From contig NZ_JAAAML010000001.1 of assembly GCF_024105735.1 (NCBI RefSeq), forward strand, positions 1,869,809 to 1,933,808: DNA of 64,000 bases, read 5' to 3'. Source of the stretch: Parahoeflea alexandrii. Its GTDB lineage: Bacteria; Pseudomonadota; Alphaproteobacteria; Rhizobiales; Rhizobiaceae. The position numbers were made by a program, and so were the translations under genes. Of the stretch, positions 26,675 through 35,791 are shown piece after piece (within the stretch, counting starts at the first letter, position 1; every line of letters starts with the position of its first letter). The notes beneath the pieces were generated by a model. That model was not told the DNA's origin. It made no database searches and saw only the letters and a list, made by a program, of their open reading frames with translations.

Positions 26675-28051
26675 ATGCGCGAGAGCGCCAGCACGGAAAT
26701 GCAAAACGCAGACCTTCCCACAAACGAAGAAGCCGAACGGTTCCTGGCCGACAATCCCGATATTGAATCGGTCGATTTTCTGATTCCCGATATCAATGGT
26801 GTGATGCGCGGCAAATGGGGGCCGACCGAAGCGCTCGCCAAGGCCGGTTATCCGGGCATCAACATGCCGTTGTCGATCTTCGGCCTGGACATCTGGGGCC
26901 GGGAGGTTGAGGCCACCGGGATCCACATCGAGACCGGCGACATCGACGGCTACTGCCGGGCCATTCCCGGACGCATCAACCGGGCGCCATGGGCGCCGCG
27001 CCCCTCGGCGCAGGTGCTGATGTCGATGTACACCGAATCCGGCGAGCCCTGCGCTTATGATCCGCGCAATGTGCTGCAACGCATCGTCGACCGCTATGCT
27101 ACCAAGGGCCTGAAGCCTGTGACCGCGTTCGAGCTCGAGTTCTACTTGGTGGATCCTGCCGTGTTCCAGCGATCGGGCCGGATGGGCAAGGACAAGGGGC
27201 CGGGGCCGGACCAGCAGCAGATGTATTCGCTGTCCGAGCTGCGCGGCCAGAGCGAACTGTTTGCCGAGATCCGCGCTGCAGCCGTCGCCCAGGGGCTGCC
27301 GATCGACACCATCATCAAGGAAGCGGCACCGGGACAGTTCGAGGTCAATCTCAAGCACCGCGCCGATGCGATGGCTGCTGCCGACGATACCGTGCTGCTG
27401 CGGCGGCTGATCACCGAATCGGCTCACAAGCACGGGCTGCGCGCCACGTTCATGGCCAAACCCTTCCTCGAGTGGCCCGGCAACGGCATGCATGTCCACG
27501 CCAGTATCCTTGATGGGGACGGAAACAACGTTTTTGCCGGCGAGGCTGGAGACTTGCGACTTCAGCATGCAGCCGCGGGCCTGCTGGCAACGCTTAAGGA
27601 CACCTTGCTGCTCTACATCCCGGGCTTCAACGGCTATCGGCGGCTGCAGCCGGGCTCCTATGCACCGACGCGGATTGCCTGGGGGCGCAACAACCGCTCG
27701 GTGGTGGTCCGTGTACCGGCGTCCGATGACAAGGCGCGGCGTCTCGAACACCGGATGTCGGGCGCCGATGCCAATCCCTATTTCGTTCTGGCCGGTGTGT
27801 TGGGCGGGATGCTCGAGGGGCTGGAGACCGCCAAGCTGCCGCCGCCGCCGGTGGAGGGCAATGCCTACAACGTGCCGCTGCCGCAACTTTCCGACGACAT
27901 GGACGACGCGATCGAGGACTTTGAACGGTCCGATTTCATCCGGCGTCTGTTTGGTCCGGAACTGCGCAAGATCTTTGCCGAGATCAAGCGCGAGGAGCTC
28001 GTCGCATTCGACAATGAAATCACGCCTCTGGAACGCTCGACCTACCTTTGA
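26675..28051 (+). CDS. Glutamine synthetase family protein, probable gamma-glutamylpolyamine synthetase (PuuA-like)
   Basis: ATP-dependent ligase of 458 residues in the glutamine synthetase fold, likely joining glutamate to putrescine or another amine. The catalytic C-terminal domain shows FELEFYLVD (metal glutamates), QFEVNLKHRADAM, the ATP-site segment ATFMAKPFLEWPGNGMHVH and the NNRSVVVRVP arginine stretch. The N-terminal beta-grasp domain holds VDFLIPDINGVMRGKW. These are the PuuA/GlnA-like class rather than true GlnA, which has a longer adenylylation loop near the C-terminus. I used ATG 26675 with AAGGGGCAAGG upstream; the frame is open to 26489. It is divergent from the aminotransferase, with a 251-base shared control region. 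Confidence 0.88.
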   Translation: MRESASTEMQNADLPTNEEAERFLADNPDIESVDFLIPDINGVMRGKWGPTEALAKAGYPGINMPLSIFGLDIWGREVEATGIHIETGDIDGYCRAIPGRINRAPWAPRPSAQVLMSMYTESGEPCAYDPRNVLQRIVDRYATKGLKPVTAFELEFYLVDPAVFQRSGRMGKDKGPGPDQQQMYSLSELRGQSELFAEIRAAAVAQGLPIDTIIKEAAPGQFEVNLKHRADAMAAADDTVLLRRLITESAHKHGLRATFMAKPFLEWPGNGMHVHASILDGDGNNVFAGEAGDLRLQHAAAGLLATLKDTLLLYIPGFNGYRRLQPGSYAPTRIAWGRNNRSVVVRVPASDDKARRLEHRMSGADANPYFVLAGVLGGMLEGLETAKLPPPPVEGNAYNVPLPQLSDDMDDAIEDFERSDFIRRLFGPELRKIFAEIKREELVAFDNEITPLERSTYL

Positions 28052-28261
28052 GAAGAGGCCGACCTATATCGGAAGACGTGGTTTTCGGCCCGTAAACGAA
28101 GGGATGCGAACGGCGGAAAACTTCTTCTGGCGATTTGACATAGGACAAAGCTCGGTCGGTCTCGCCTGTGCGACCATATGACTGCCGTCGAAAATTCGAT
28201 TTCCGGGTTGACGAAACTGGCATTGTCTCGCATCTTGGAAGTGACACATAGGAAGAATACC

Positions 28262-29479
28262 ATGGATTTTGAAGCGTTCTTCGAGGACAAGCTCGGTGGC
28301 CTGCACAAGGCCGGCAACTACCGGGTTTTTGCCGATATCGAGCGTCACGCTGGCGGCTTTCCGCGCGCGACGCGTTATCGCGCAGACGGCTCCACGCAGG
28401 ACGTGACAGTCTGGTGCTCCAACGACTATCTGGGCATGGGACAGAATCCGCTGGTCACCAACGCAATGAAGGAAGCCATCGACCGCTGCGGAGCGGGCGC
28501 TGGCGGAACGCGCAACATCTCCGGTACGAATCACTACCATGTGCTTCTCGAAGAGGAACTTGCGGATCTTCATGGCAAGGAAGACGCGCTGATTTTCACA
28601 TCCGGCTACGTCTCCAACTGGGCGGCACTGGGAACCCTGGCGGGCAAGATTCCGGGCCTGATCGTCTATTCCGACGCGCTCAACCACGCCTCCATGATCG
28701 AGGGCATTCGCCATTCGCGCTGCGAGAAGCGGGTCTTCAAGCACAATGATCCCGAAGATCTGCGCCGTCTGATGGCACTGGATGATCCGGCCGCACCGAA
28801 AATGGTCGCCTTCGAAAGCGTCTACTCGATGGATGGTGACGTCGCGCCGATAGCGGCGCTGTGTGACGTGGCAGACGAGTTCGGTGCCATGACCTATCTC
28901 GACGAGGTTCACGCCGTGGGCATGTATGGACCGCGCGGCGGCGGCATTGCCGAGCGCGAAGGCCTGATGGACCGCCTTACCGTGATCGAGGGTACGCTTG
29001 GCAAGGCATTCGGCGTGATGGGTGGATATATCACCGGATCGCGCGCGCTCTGTGATTTCGTTCGCAGCTTTGCTTCCGGTTTCATTTTCACCACGGCGTT
29101 GCCGCCGGCACTCGCCGCGGGCGCTGCGGCATCAATCCGTCATCTCAAGGCAAGTCAGTTGGAACGCCGCCGCCATCAGGACACGGTGGCAAAGGTGCGC
29201 CGGGCGCTCGACTCGCATGGTATTCCACACATGGAAAATCCGAGCCACATCGTGCCGGTGATGGTTGGCAACGCCTCGAAGTGCAAGTGGATTTCGGACG
29301 TGCTGATGGAAAGCCACGGCATCTACGTGCAGCCGATCAACTACCCGACGGTGCCGGTCAAGACCGAGCGCCTGCGGATCACGCCGACACCGATGCACAG
29401 CGATGCCGACATCAAGCATCTGGCCGGCGCGCTGAGCGAATTGTGGTCGCAATGCGCACTGGCGCGGGCGGTCGCCTGA
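28262..29479 (+). CDS. hemA: 5-aminolevulinate synthase
   Basis: Catalyses condensation of glycine with succinyl-CoA, the first step of the Shemin (C4) heme pathway used by alphaproteobacteria. The 405-residue sequence begins [20 protein letters not shown], matching rhizobial HemA, and carries the PLP lysine in [10 protein letters not shown] (K248). [10 protein letters not shown] and [18 protein letters not shown] contain the Asp/His that contact PLP, and the glycine-rich [13 protein letters not shown] loop is present. ATG 28262 fits the family length; an upstream in-frame ATG at 28178 adds 28 unconserved residues. A strong terminator follows. It is likely expressed from its own promoter in the 210-base upstream gap. 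Confidence 0.97.
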   Translation: MDFEAFFEDKLGGLHKAGNYRVFADIERHAGGFPRATRYRADGSTQDVTVWCSNDYLGMGQNPLVTNAMKEAIDRCGAGAGGTRNISGTNHYHVLLEEELADLHGKEDALIFTSGYVSNWAALGTLAGKIPGLIVYSDALNHASMIEGIRHSRCEKRVFKHNDPEDLRRLMALDDPAAPKMVAFESVYSMDGDVAPIAALCDVADEFGAMTYLDEVHAVGMYGPRGGGIAEREGLMDRLTVIEGTLGKAFGVMGGYITGSRALCDFVRSFASGFIFTTALPPALAAGAAASIRHLKASQLERRRHQDTVAKVRRALDSHGIPHMENPSHIVPVMVGNASKCKWISDVLMESHGIYVQPINYPTVPVKTERLRITPTPMHSDADIKHLAGALSELWSQCALARAVA

Positions 29480-29508
29480 CGGATACGTGCACATCACGTT
29501 TTCAAGCA

Positions 29509-29543
29509 AAAGCCCGGACAGTGGTGAACTGACCGGGCTTTTT
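29509..29543 (+). terminator. Bidirectional terminator between hemA and the ArsR-type gene
   Basis: AAAGCCCGG / CCGGGCTTT forms a stem, with an inner CAGT/ACTG extension after one mismatch, and runs into TTT. The reverse strand ends in TTTTGCTT, so it can serve the convergent regulator gene as well. Confidence 0.9.
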
Positions 29544-29600
29544 CACATATAGGCGCAGGAAACGGTAATCGTGGCGCCTGCTCGATCGGGTATCGCGCGA

Positions 29601-29963
29601 TCAGTCGGTGGGCTGGTCTGCCTCGTTGCGCACAGGGGCGCAAAACAGCGAATAGAGCGTGCCGATGACCGATGAGACCTCGTGATTGAGGATCGAGTAG
29701 TAGATCATCCGGCCTTCGCGCCTTGTATCGACGAGACCATCGAGGCGCAGGCGCGCCAATTGCTGCGAGACTGCAGCCTGGGGCATGGCCAGGATTTCCT
29801 CGAGCTCGGAGACGGACTTTTCGCCCTCGGAGAGAATGCACAGGATCATAAGCCGCGTTTCATGGCTGAGTGACTTCAACAGGTCACTGGCCTTGCGCGC
29901 CTGAACAAGCAGGAGATTCATTTCCTCCTGATTCATGTCTGTCTTGATTTGAGGCAGTGTCAT
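29601..29963 (-). CDS. ArsR/SmtB-family winged-helix regulator (NolR/BigR-like)
   Basis: DNA-binding regulator of 120 residues. The recognition region SVSELEEILAMPQAAVSQQLARLR is a typical ArsR helix-turn-helix (about residues 46-69; quoted in part: AVSQQLARLRLDGLV), followed by the wing RREGRMIYYSI. The ELCVCDL metal-site of arsenic or cadmium sensors is absent: that position reads SVSELEEIL, and the only cysteines lie elsewhere, so it probably does not sense metals that way. It resembles the rhizobial NolR-like group. ATG 29963 is chosen; the frame is open to 30095. It is convergent with hemA, and its target is unknown. Confidence 0.88.
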   Translation of the reverse strand: MTLPQIKTDMNQEEMNLLLVQARKASDLLKSLSHETRLMILCILSEGEKSVSELEEILAMPQAAVSQQLARLRLDGLVDTRREGRMIYYSILNHEVSSVIGTLYSLFCAPVRNEADQPTD

Positions 29964-30331
29964 TTTGGTGCGTGCTCGATGGATCTTGTTTATTGTATAG
30001 CGATAATGCGATCTGGAAAAGGGCGGCTGTAAGACAAAGACGTGCCTGCAACCGCTGGGAAGACCGAACACAACAGGCCCGATGCTCCAGTTCATGGATA
30101 GTTTCTAGCTTATTCCTGGGGTGCGTTGCAATATTTCCAATCGATTTAGGTGCCGCTTTTGGCCAAGAACGGCAAACACCGGAATCTTCATTGCAAGGCC
30201 TTGCCCAGCGCCCTTGTCCGGTCCTACTCTCTTTCTTGAAGATCTGAACCGTCACACGGTCCGATGGATCGGTGCCACCGGGGATCGGATGTTTCGAATT
30301 GCCCGATCCGGGTTCGGGCGCGGGAGGTTCC

Positions 30332-33300
30332 ATGTCTGCACTCAACCGCATGCTTGTCTGCACCTTGATTGCGTTGCTGGCCGTGCCGGTGGCGGCACTG
30401 TCACAGGACGGACCTCGACGGATCGAAACGACCGAAAATGCCGACTACTTCGGATTTGACCTTCGGACGGTCCAGAATATCGGACTGGACCAGTGCAAGG
30501 CCGAATGTCTGACGGACCGGCAGTGCAAGGCTTTTACCTACAACGTCAAAGCCGGATGGTGCTTTCTGAAATCCGACTATAACACGATCAACCCGTTTGC
30601 CGGAGCCGTTGCGGGGCGGGTGGTGACCGACGGAGAGCCTGATCTCGGCGCGGCCCCGGATCTGGCATTTGTTCCAGCATCAGTGCTTGACGAGGCGCGG
30701 GCTTACCGTGACCGCACACTGGCGCGGTACGGCAATGGCAGCAGCATCGGGGTTGCCGGGCTGGTAAGCCAGGCAGACGCCGCGCTCGCATCCGGCGACA
30801 TGGATAGTGCAGTGCGCAACTTCGCCATGGCTGCGGCCGCCGCGCCCGAACGCAGCGACCTCTGGGCTGGATTGTCGCGGACCGCACTTGCCTATACGCC
30901 ACAGGACCAGAACCTGGCGCGCAGCCTTCGTTCGGTTTCGGTCTCCTCGGCAATCATCGCCTACCGGACGTCGCGCACGGTGACGACGCGGGCGGGAGCA
31001 CTGGCCATTCTTGCCGAAGCGTTCGAGACCACCCAGAACTGGCGTCCCGCGCTCGAAGCCTATCGGGCCAGTCTCGAGCTCAAGGAAGTACCGGCCCTCC
31101 GTTCGGCCTATGCGGAGTTGCGGGCAAGCCGCGGTTTTCGCGTCGTTGACAATTCCGTCGACGCGGACAGCGAAACGCCGCGGGTTTGCGTGCAGTTTTC
31201 CGAAGACCTGGTAACGAGCCAGGACTATGCCGGCTTTGTCAGTGTTGACGGAACCAGCACCCTCGCAATCGACACCGATACGCGGCAAATCTGCGTGAAC
31301 GGTCTCTCGCATGGACAGCGTTACCGAGTCGTGTTGCGCCAGGGCCTGCCGTCATCGATAGGGGAAGTGCTTGAGGCACCCGTGGAGCTGTCGGTCTATG
31401 TACGGGACCGGGCGCCGTCAGCGCGGTTTACCGGATCGAGCTTTGTTCTGCCCGCTAAATCCCGGCTTGGCATACCTCTGGTAACAATCAACGCGCCCTC
31501 GGCGGATCTGAAACTGTATCGTGTCGGCGAGCGTGCCCTTTCTCAGATCATTGCCCGTTCCGACTTCCTCAGGCAACTCGACGGTTACTCGCTCGACACG
31601 ATCACCGAGGATCTGGGGGCCTCGGTATGGGAGGGCACGATCGAGATTGCCGGTGAGGCCAACCGGGAAGTCACAACCAGCATTCCCGTGGACAGCCTGC
31701 TGCCCGAACGCAAGCCCGGGGTCTATGTGCTGAGCGCAGTTCCGCTGGGCGACAAGAGCGAGAACTGGGAAGCACGAGCCACCCAGTGGTTCGTGATCTC
31801 CGATATCGGCGTGAGCACCTTTGCCGGCGATGACGGGTTGTCGGTGTTCTTGCGGTCGCTGGATTCGGCCAGGCCGCTGGATTCCGTCGGGCTCACCCTG
31901 CTGGCCCGCAACAACGAGATCCTGGGCGAGGCTGTCACCGATGCCGACGGCCGGGCCACATTCCAGCCCGGGCTCATTCGCGGACAGGCCGGACTGGCGC
32001 CGGCAGCATTGCTGGCCAAGGGCCCGGACGGCGACTTCGTGTTTCTTGACCTGACCCGCGGCGGCTTTGACCTGTCGGACCGGGGCGTTGCCGGACGCGC
32101 CTCTCCCGGCGGGGTCGATGTCATGGCCTGGACCGAACGCGGTATCTATCGTGCCGGCGAGACCGTTCATCTTTCGGCGCTGGCGCGAGATGGCACAGCG
32201 AACGCGATCGTAAACCTGCCGTTGACGCTGGTCCTGCAAAGGCCGGACGGCGTGGAAGACCGGCGCATCGTTTCAGACGGCGCGGCCTTGGGCGGGCATG
32301 CGCTGGCGCTGGCCCTGCCGGAAAACGCCATGCATGGCGCGTGGCGCGCGGCACTGCATACGGACCCGAAGCGACCGGCCGTGGCGGAAGTGACGTTCCT
32401 GGTCGAAGACTTTCAACCGGACCGGATTGAAATCGAACTGGATGCCGGCGATGCCATCGTCAGCCCGGAAGTCCCGGCTGACATAGAGGTTACAGGCCGC
32501 TATCTCTATGGCGCGCCAGCAGAGGGACTGGCAACCGAGGGCGACATCGTCCTGAGCCGGACCAGGTCGCTCGAAGGCTTCGCCGGATTCGAGTTCGGCT
32601 TGGCGGACGAGGAATTCGAAAATGCCAGAATTTCTCTCGACAATCTTCCGCCACTCGACCAGCGGGGCGAGGCGACTGTCGGGATCGATCTCGATAACAT
32701 GCCCGACACGACCCAGTTTCTGACGGCGAATGTGACCATTCGGGCCTCCGAGAGCGGTGGCCGGGCCGTCGAACGCTCGGTCGAACTAAAGGTTGCCGCC
32801 GAGGGTCCGCGCATCGGCATCAAGCCGCTGTTCGAAGACCATCAGGTGGCAGAAAACAGTCAGGCAGGCTTCCAGCTGATCGCCGTCGACAGAGCCGGAT
32901 CGCGTATCGCCATGCAGGGCACATCGTGGTCGCTGGTCAAGGTTGAACGCAATTACCAATGGTACCGGCAGGGCAGTTCCTGGAATTACGAGGTGGTCGA
33001 CTTCACCACAGAGATTGCCGACGGGGTGATCGATATTGCAAGCGACAGCATCGCATCGATCGCGGAGGTGGTCGACTGGGGCCGCTACCGGCTTGACGTG
33101 ACAGGCGCCGACGGGGCTGAAAGCAGCGTTCTGTTCGATGCCGGCTGGTACGTCGAGGCCAAATCGATCGAGACCCCCGACGGTCTTGAGATCGCTCTCG
33201 ACAAGGACCGCTACGAGGTAGGGGAAACCGCGCGATTGAGGATGTCGCCCCGCTTTGCCGGCGAGGTTCTGGTAACCGTCGGCACCGAGCGGCTGATTGA

Positions 33301-35791
33301 GACCGTGACCGCTTCGGTCGGCATGGAAGGTACGACCATAGATCTGCCGGTAACCGATGAATGGGGCGCCGGCGCTTATGTGACCGCAACGCTCTACCGG
33401 CCAACCGATGCACAGTCGCGCATGCCGATGCGTGCAATCGGGGTCAAGTGGCTGGCGGTCGAGCCGGGCAGCCGGAAGCTGGATGTCGCACTCGACCTTC
33501 CAAATCAGGCAAAACCGCGTGGCGCCTTCACTGTTCCGGTCACGCTCGCCGGGCTGACACCGGGCGAAGAGGCGTTCGTCAGCGTATCCGCGGTTGATGT
33601 GGGTATCCTCAACCTGACCCGGCACGAGGTTGCCGACCCTGAAGCCTGGTATTTCGGACAGCGGGCGCTGGGACTTGAAATCCGTGATCTCTATGGCCGC
33701 CTCATTGACGGATCGGCCGGCATCACTGGACGGATCCGTTCGGGTGGTGACGGGGCGATGATGCGCTCGGAGGGCAGTCCGCCGCGCGAGAAGCTGGTCG
33801 CCTTCTACGAAGGACCGGTCCAGGTCGGGCGGGACGGGACCGCAATCGTGAGTTTCGACATGCCGCAATTCAACGGCACGGTCCGGGTCAATGCCGTGGC
33901 CTGGAGTACGGGCGCCGTGGGGCACGCGACGCGCGACGTGATCGTGCGCGATCCGGTGGTCATCAGCGCGAGCCTGCCGCAGTTCCTTGCGCCCGGTGAC
34001 CGGTCGCAGATCGTGGTCGAACTGGCCAACACGGACGGTCCAGAGGGTGACTACACGGTCGAGCTGTTCACCGCATCGGGAAGGGTTCAGGGCGGCAGCG
34101 GGCTGCGTCAGACACTCTCTCTGCCGTCCAGCACGCGCGCCAGCCTGGTAATGCCGCTGGAGGGGCTTCAGAGCGGCGCCGATACGCTGACAATCGCGTT
34201 GACGGGACCTGACGGGCTATCGCTTGACCGCGAGGAGACGATCACTGTCAGACCTGCGGCGATGCCTGTGACCACCAAGCGCGTGATCAGTCTTGCCGGT
34301 GGCGGCGGCACCTTGCGGATCGACGGTGAGCTGCTGGCTGACAGCCTGCTTGATGGCGCCTCCGTCACTGTGGGAGTGACCCGCAACGCTGCCTTTGATG
34401 TGGCGTCGCTGCTGATGGCGCTTGACCGCTATCCCTATGGATGTGCCGAGCAGACCACCAGCCGGGCATTGCCGCTATTGTATCTGAGCGAACTCGGCGA
34501 TGGCGCCAGCGGTGATGAGGCGGACACCATCCGCAAACGGGTCAACGATGCGATCACCCGGCTCGTTGCCTATCAGTCCGCCTCGGGCAGTTTTGGTCTT
34601 TGGGGACCGGGATCGGGCGATCTCTGGCTTGACGCCTATGTCACTGATTTTCTCACCCGCGCGATGGAGAAGGGGTTTTCGGTGCCACCGGTGGCGAGCC
34701 GCATGGCACTCGACAATCTTCAGAACACCCTGGCCTATACCACCGATGTGAGCTCGGAGGGCAGTGCCATTGCCTATGCGCTCTATGTGCTGGCACGCAA
34801 CCGCAAGGCGGCGGCCACCGATCTTCGGTACTATTCCGACAGCCAGATCGACGCCTTCGCCCAGCCGCTTGCCCGCGCACAGATCGGCGCAGCGCTTTCG
34901 CTTTACGGTGATCCGCAGCGGGCGGCCGAAAGCTTCCGCTCGGCATTTGAACATGCGCGCTCGACAGCAACCCTCGTGGGTGCGCGCAACGACTATGGTT
35001 CGGCGCTCCGCGACGGTGCGGCGATGCTGGCACTGGCGGCAGAATCGACTCCGACCCCGGGCATTGTTCCCGAACTGGTCCGCTTTGTCGGCGAGGCCAA
35101 GTCAGCGCGGCAATCAACCAGCACGCAGGAAGATGCCTGGATGGTGCTTGCCGCCCGGGCGATTACGGCGGGCAACAGGTCGATCTCGGTCAATGTCAAC
35201 GGACAAGCTTTTGCCGGCGCCTATGAGACGCGGCTGAGCGGCGAGACCATCCGCGACAACCCGCTGACCATCGTCAACCAGGGCGCTGATCCAGTGGATG
35301 CAGTTGTGACCACGATTGCAGCACCCTCCCAACCACTGAGCGCCGGCGGAACCGGGTTCCTGATCAACAGGAGTTACTACACGCTGGATGGACAGCCGGC
35401 CTCGATATCCTCGGTGCAGCAGAACGAGCGCTTTCTGGTGGTGCTGCAGATGCGTGAAGCCAACGCCTGGCCGTCGCGTGTGGTGGTCACCGATCTGCTG
35501 CCTGCGGGGCTTGTCATAGACAATCCACGGCTTGTCGGCAGCGCCGAACTGGGCAATTTCCCGTGGCTGGGCGAGGTTTCGGCGAGCCATTCAGAGTTCC
35601 GCAGCGACCGGTTCATGGCAGCATTCGACCGCGGCGCCACCTCGAACAGGGATTTTGTGGCTGCCTATGTGGTCCGCGCCGTAACGCCCGGCATCTACAA
35701 TCATCCTGCCGCGGTGGTGGAAGACATGTACCGGCCCGAACTCGCGGCGCGGACGGCGACCGGCTTCATGGAAGTACTCGGATCGCCATGA
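30332..35791 (+). CDS. Alpha-2-macroglobulin family protein with N-terminal PAN/Apple domain
   Basis: Large periplasmic protease-trap-type protein of 1819 residues. A Sec signal (residues 1-25, ending AALSQ) is followed by a PAN/Apple-like cysteine module with QCKAECLTDRQCKAFTYN and WCFLKSDY, then a helical stretch. Repeated macroglobulin domains come next (MG3-like, including SPGGVDVMAWTERGIYRAGE, quoted in part as AWTERGIYRAGE) and an A2M domain with EGPVQVGRDGT. The thioester motif GCAEQ at C1371 is intact, so a covalent trap is plausible. The product lies upstream of pbpC with a four-base ATGA overlap, the usual yfhM-pbpC pairing. GGGAGG lies before ATG 30332. The C-terminal MG10-like domain is present. 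Confidence 0.93.
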   Translation: MSALNRMLVCTLIALLAVPVAALSQDGPRRIETTENADYFGFDLRTVQNIGLDQCKAECLTDRQCKAFTYNVKAGWCFLKSDYNTINPFAGAVAGRVVTDGEPDLGAAPDLAFVPASVLDEARAYRDRTLARYGNGSSIGVAGLVSQADAALASGDMDSAVRNFAMAAAAAPERSDLWAGLSRTALAYTPQDQNLARSLRSVSVSSAIIAYRTSRTVTTRAGALAILAEAFETTQNWRPALEAYRASLELKEVPALRSAYAELRASRGFRVVDNSVDADSETPRVCVQFSEDLVTSQDYAGFVSVDGTSTLAIDTDTRQICVNGLSHGQRYRVVLRQGLPSSIGEVLEAPVELSVYVRDRAPSARFTGSSFVLPAKSRLGIPLVTINAPSADLKLYRVGERALSQIIARSDFLRQLDGYSLDTITEDLGASVWEGTIEIAGEANREVTTSIPVDSLLPERKPGVYVLSAVPLGDKSENWEARATQWFVISDIGVSTFAGDDGLSVFLRSLDSARPLDSVGLTLLARNNEILGEAVTDADGRATFQPGLIRGQAGLAPAALLAKGPDGDFVFLDLTRGGFDLSDRGVAGRASPGGVDVMAWTERGIYRAGETVHLSALARDGTANAIVNLPLTLVLQRPDGVEDRRIVSDGAALGGHALALALPENAMHGAWRAALHTDPKRPAVAEVTFLVEDFQPDRIEIELDAGDAIVSPEVPADIEVTGRYLYGAPAEGLATEGDIVLSRTRSLEGFAGFEFGLADEEFENARISLDNLPPLDQRGEATVGIDLDNMPDTTQFLTANVTIRASESGGRAVERSVELKVAAEGPRIGIKPLFEDHQVAENSQAGFQLIAVDRAGSRIAMQGTSWSLVKVERNYQWYRQGSSWNYEVVDFTTEIADGVIDIASDSIASIAEVVDWGRYRLDVTGADGAESSVLFDAGWYVEAKSIETPDGLEIALDKDRYEVGETARLRMSPRFAGEVLVTVGTERLIETVTASVGMEGTTIDLPVTDEWGAGAYVTATLYRPTDAQSRMPMRAIGVKWLAVEPGSRKLDVALDLPNQAKPRGAFTVPVTLAGLTPGEEAFVSVSAVDVGILNLTRHEVADPEAWYFGQRALGLEIRDLYGRLIDGSAGITGRIRSGGDGAMMRSEGSPPREKLVAFYEGPVQVGRDGTAIVSFDMPQFNGTVRVNAVAWSTGAVGHATRDVIVRDPVVISASLPQFLAPGDRSQIVVELANTDGPEGDYTVELFTASGRVQGGSGLRQTLSLPSSTRASLVMPLEGLQSGADTLTIALTGPDGLSLDREETITVRPAAMPVTTKRVISLAGGGGTLRIDGELLADSLLDGASVTVGVTRNAAFDVASLLMALDRYPYGCAEQTTSRALPLLYLSELGDGASGDEADTIRKRVNDAITRLVAYQSASGSFGLWGPGSGDLWLDAYVTDFLTRAMEKGFSVPPVASRMALDNLQNTLAYTTDVSSEGSAIAYALYVLARNRKAAATDLRYYSDSQIDAFAQPLARAQIGAALSLYGDPQRAAESFRSAFEHARSTATLVGARNDYGSALRDGAAMLALAAESTPTPGIVPELVRFVGEAKSARQSTSTQEDAWMVLAARAITAGNRSISVNVNGQAFAGAYETRLSGETIRDNPLTIVNQGADPVDAVVTTIAAPSQPLSAGGTGFLINRSYYTLDGQPASISSVQQNERFLVVLQMREANAWPSRVVVTDLLPAGLVIDNPRLVGSAELGNFPWLGEVSASHSEFRSDRFMAAFDRGATSNRDFVAAYVVRAVTPGIYNHPAAVVEDMYRPELAARTATGFMEVLGSP

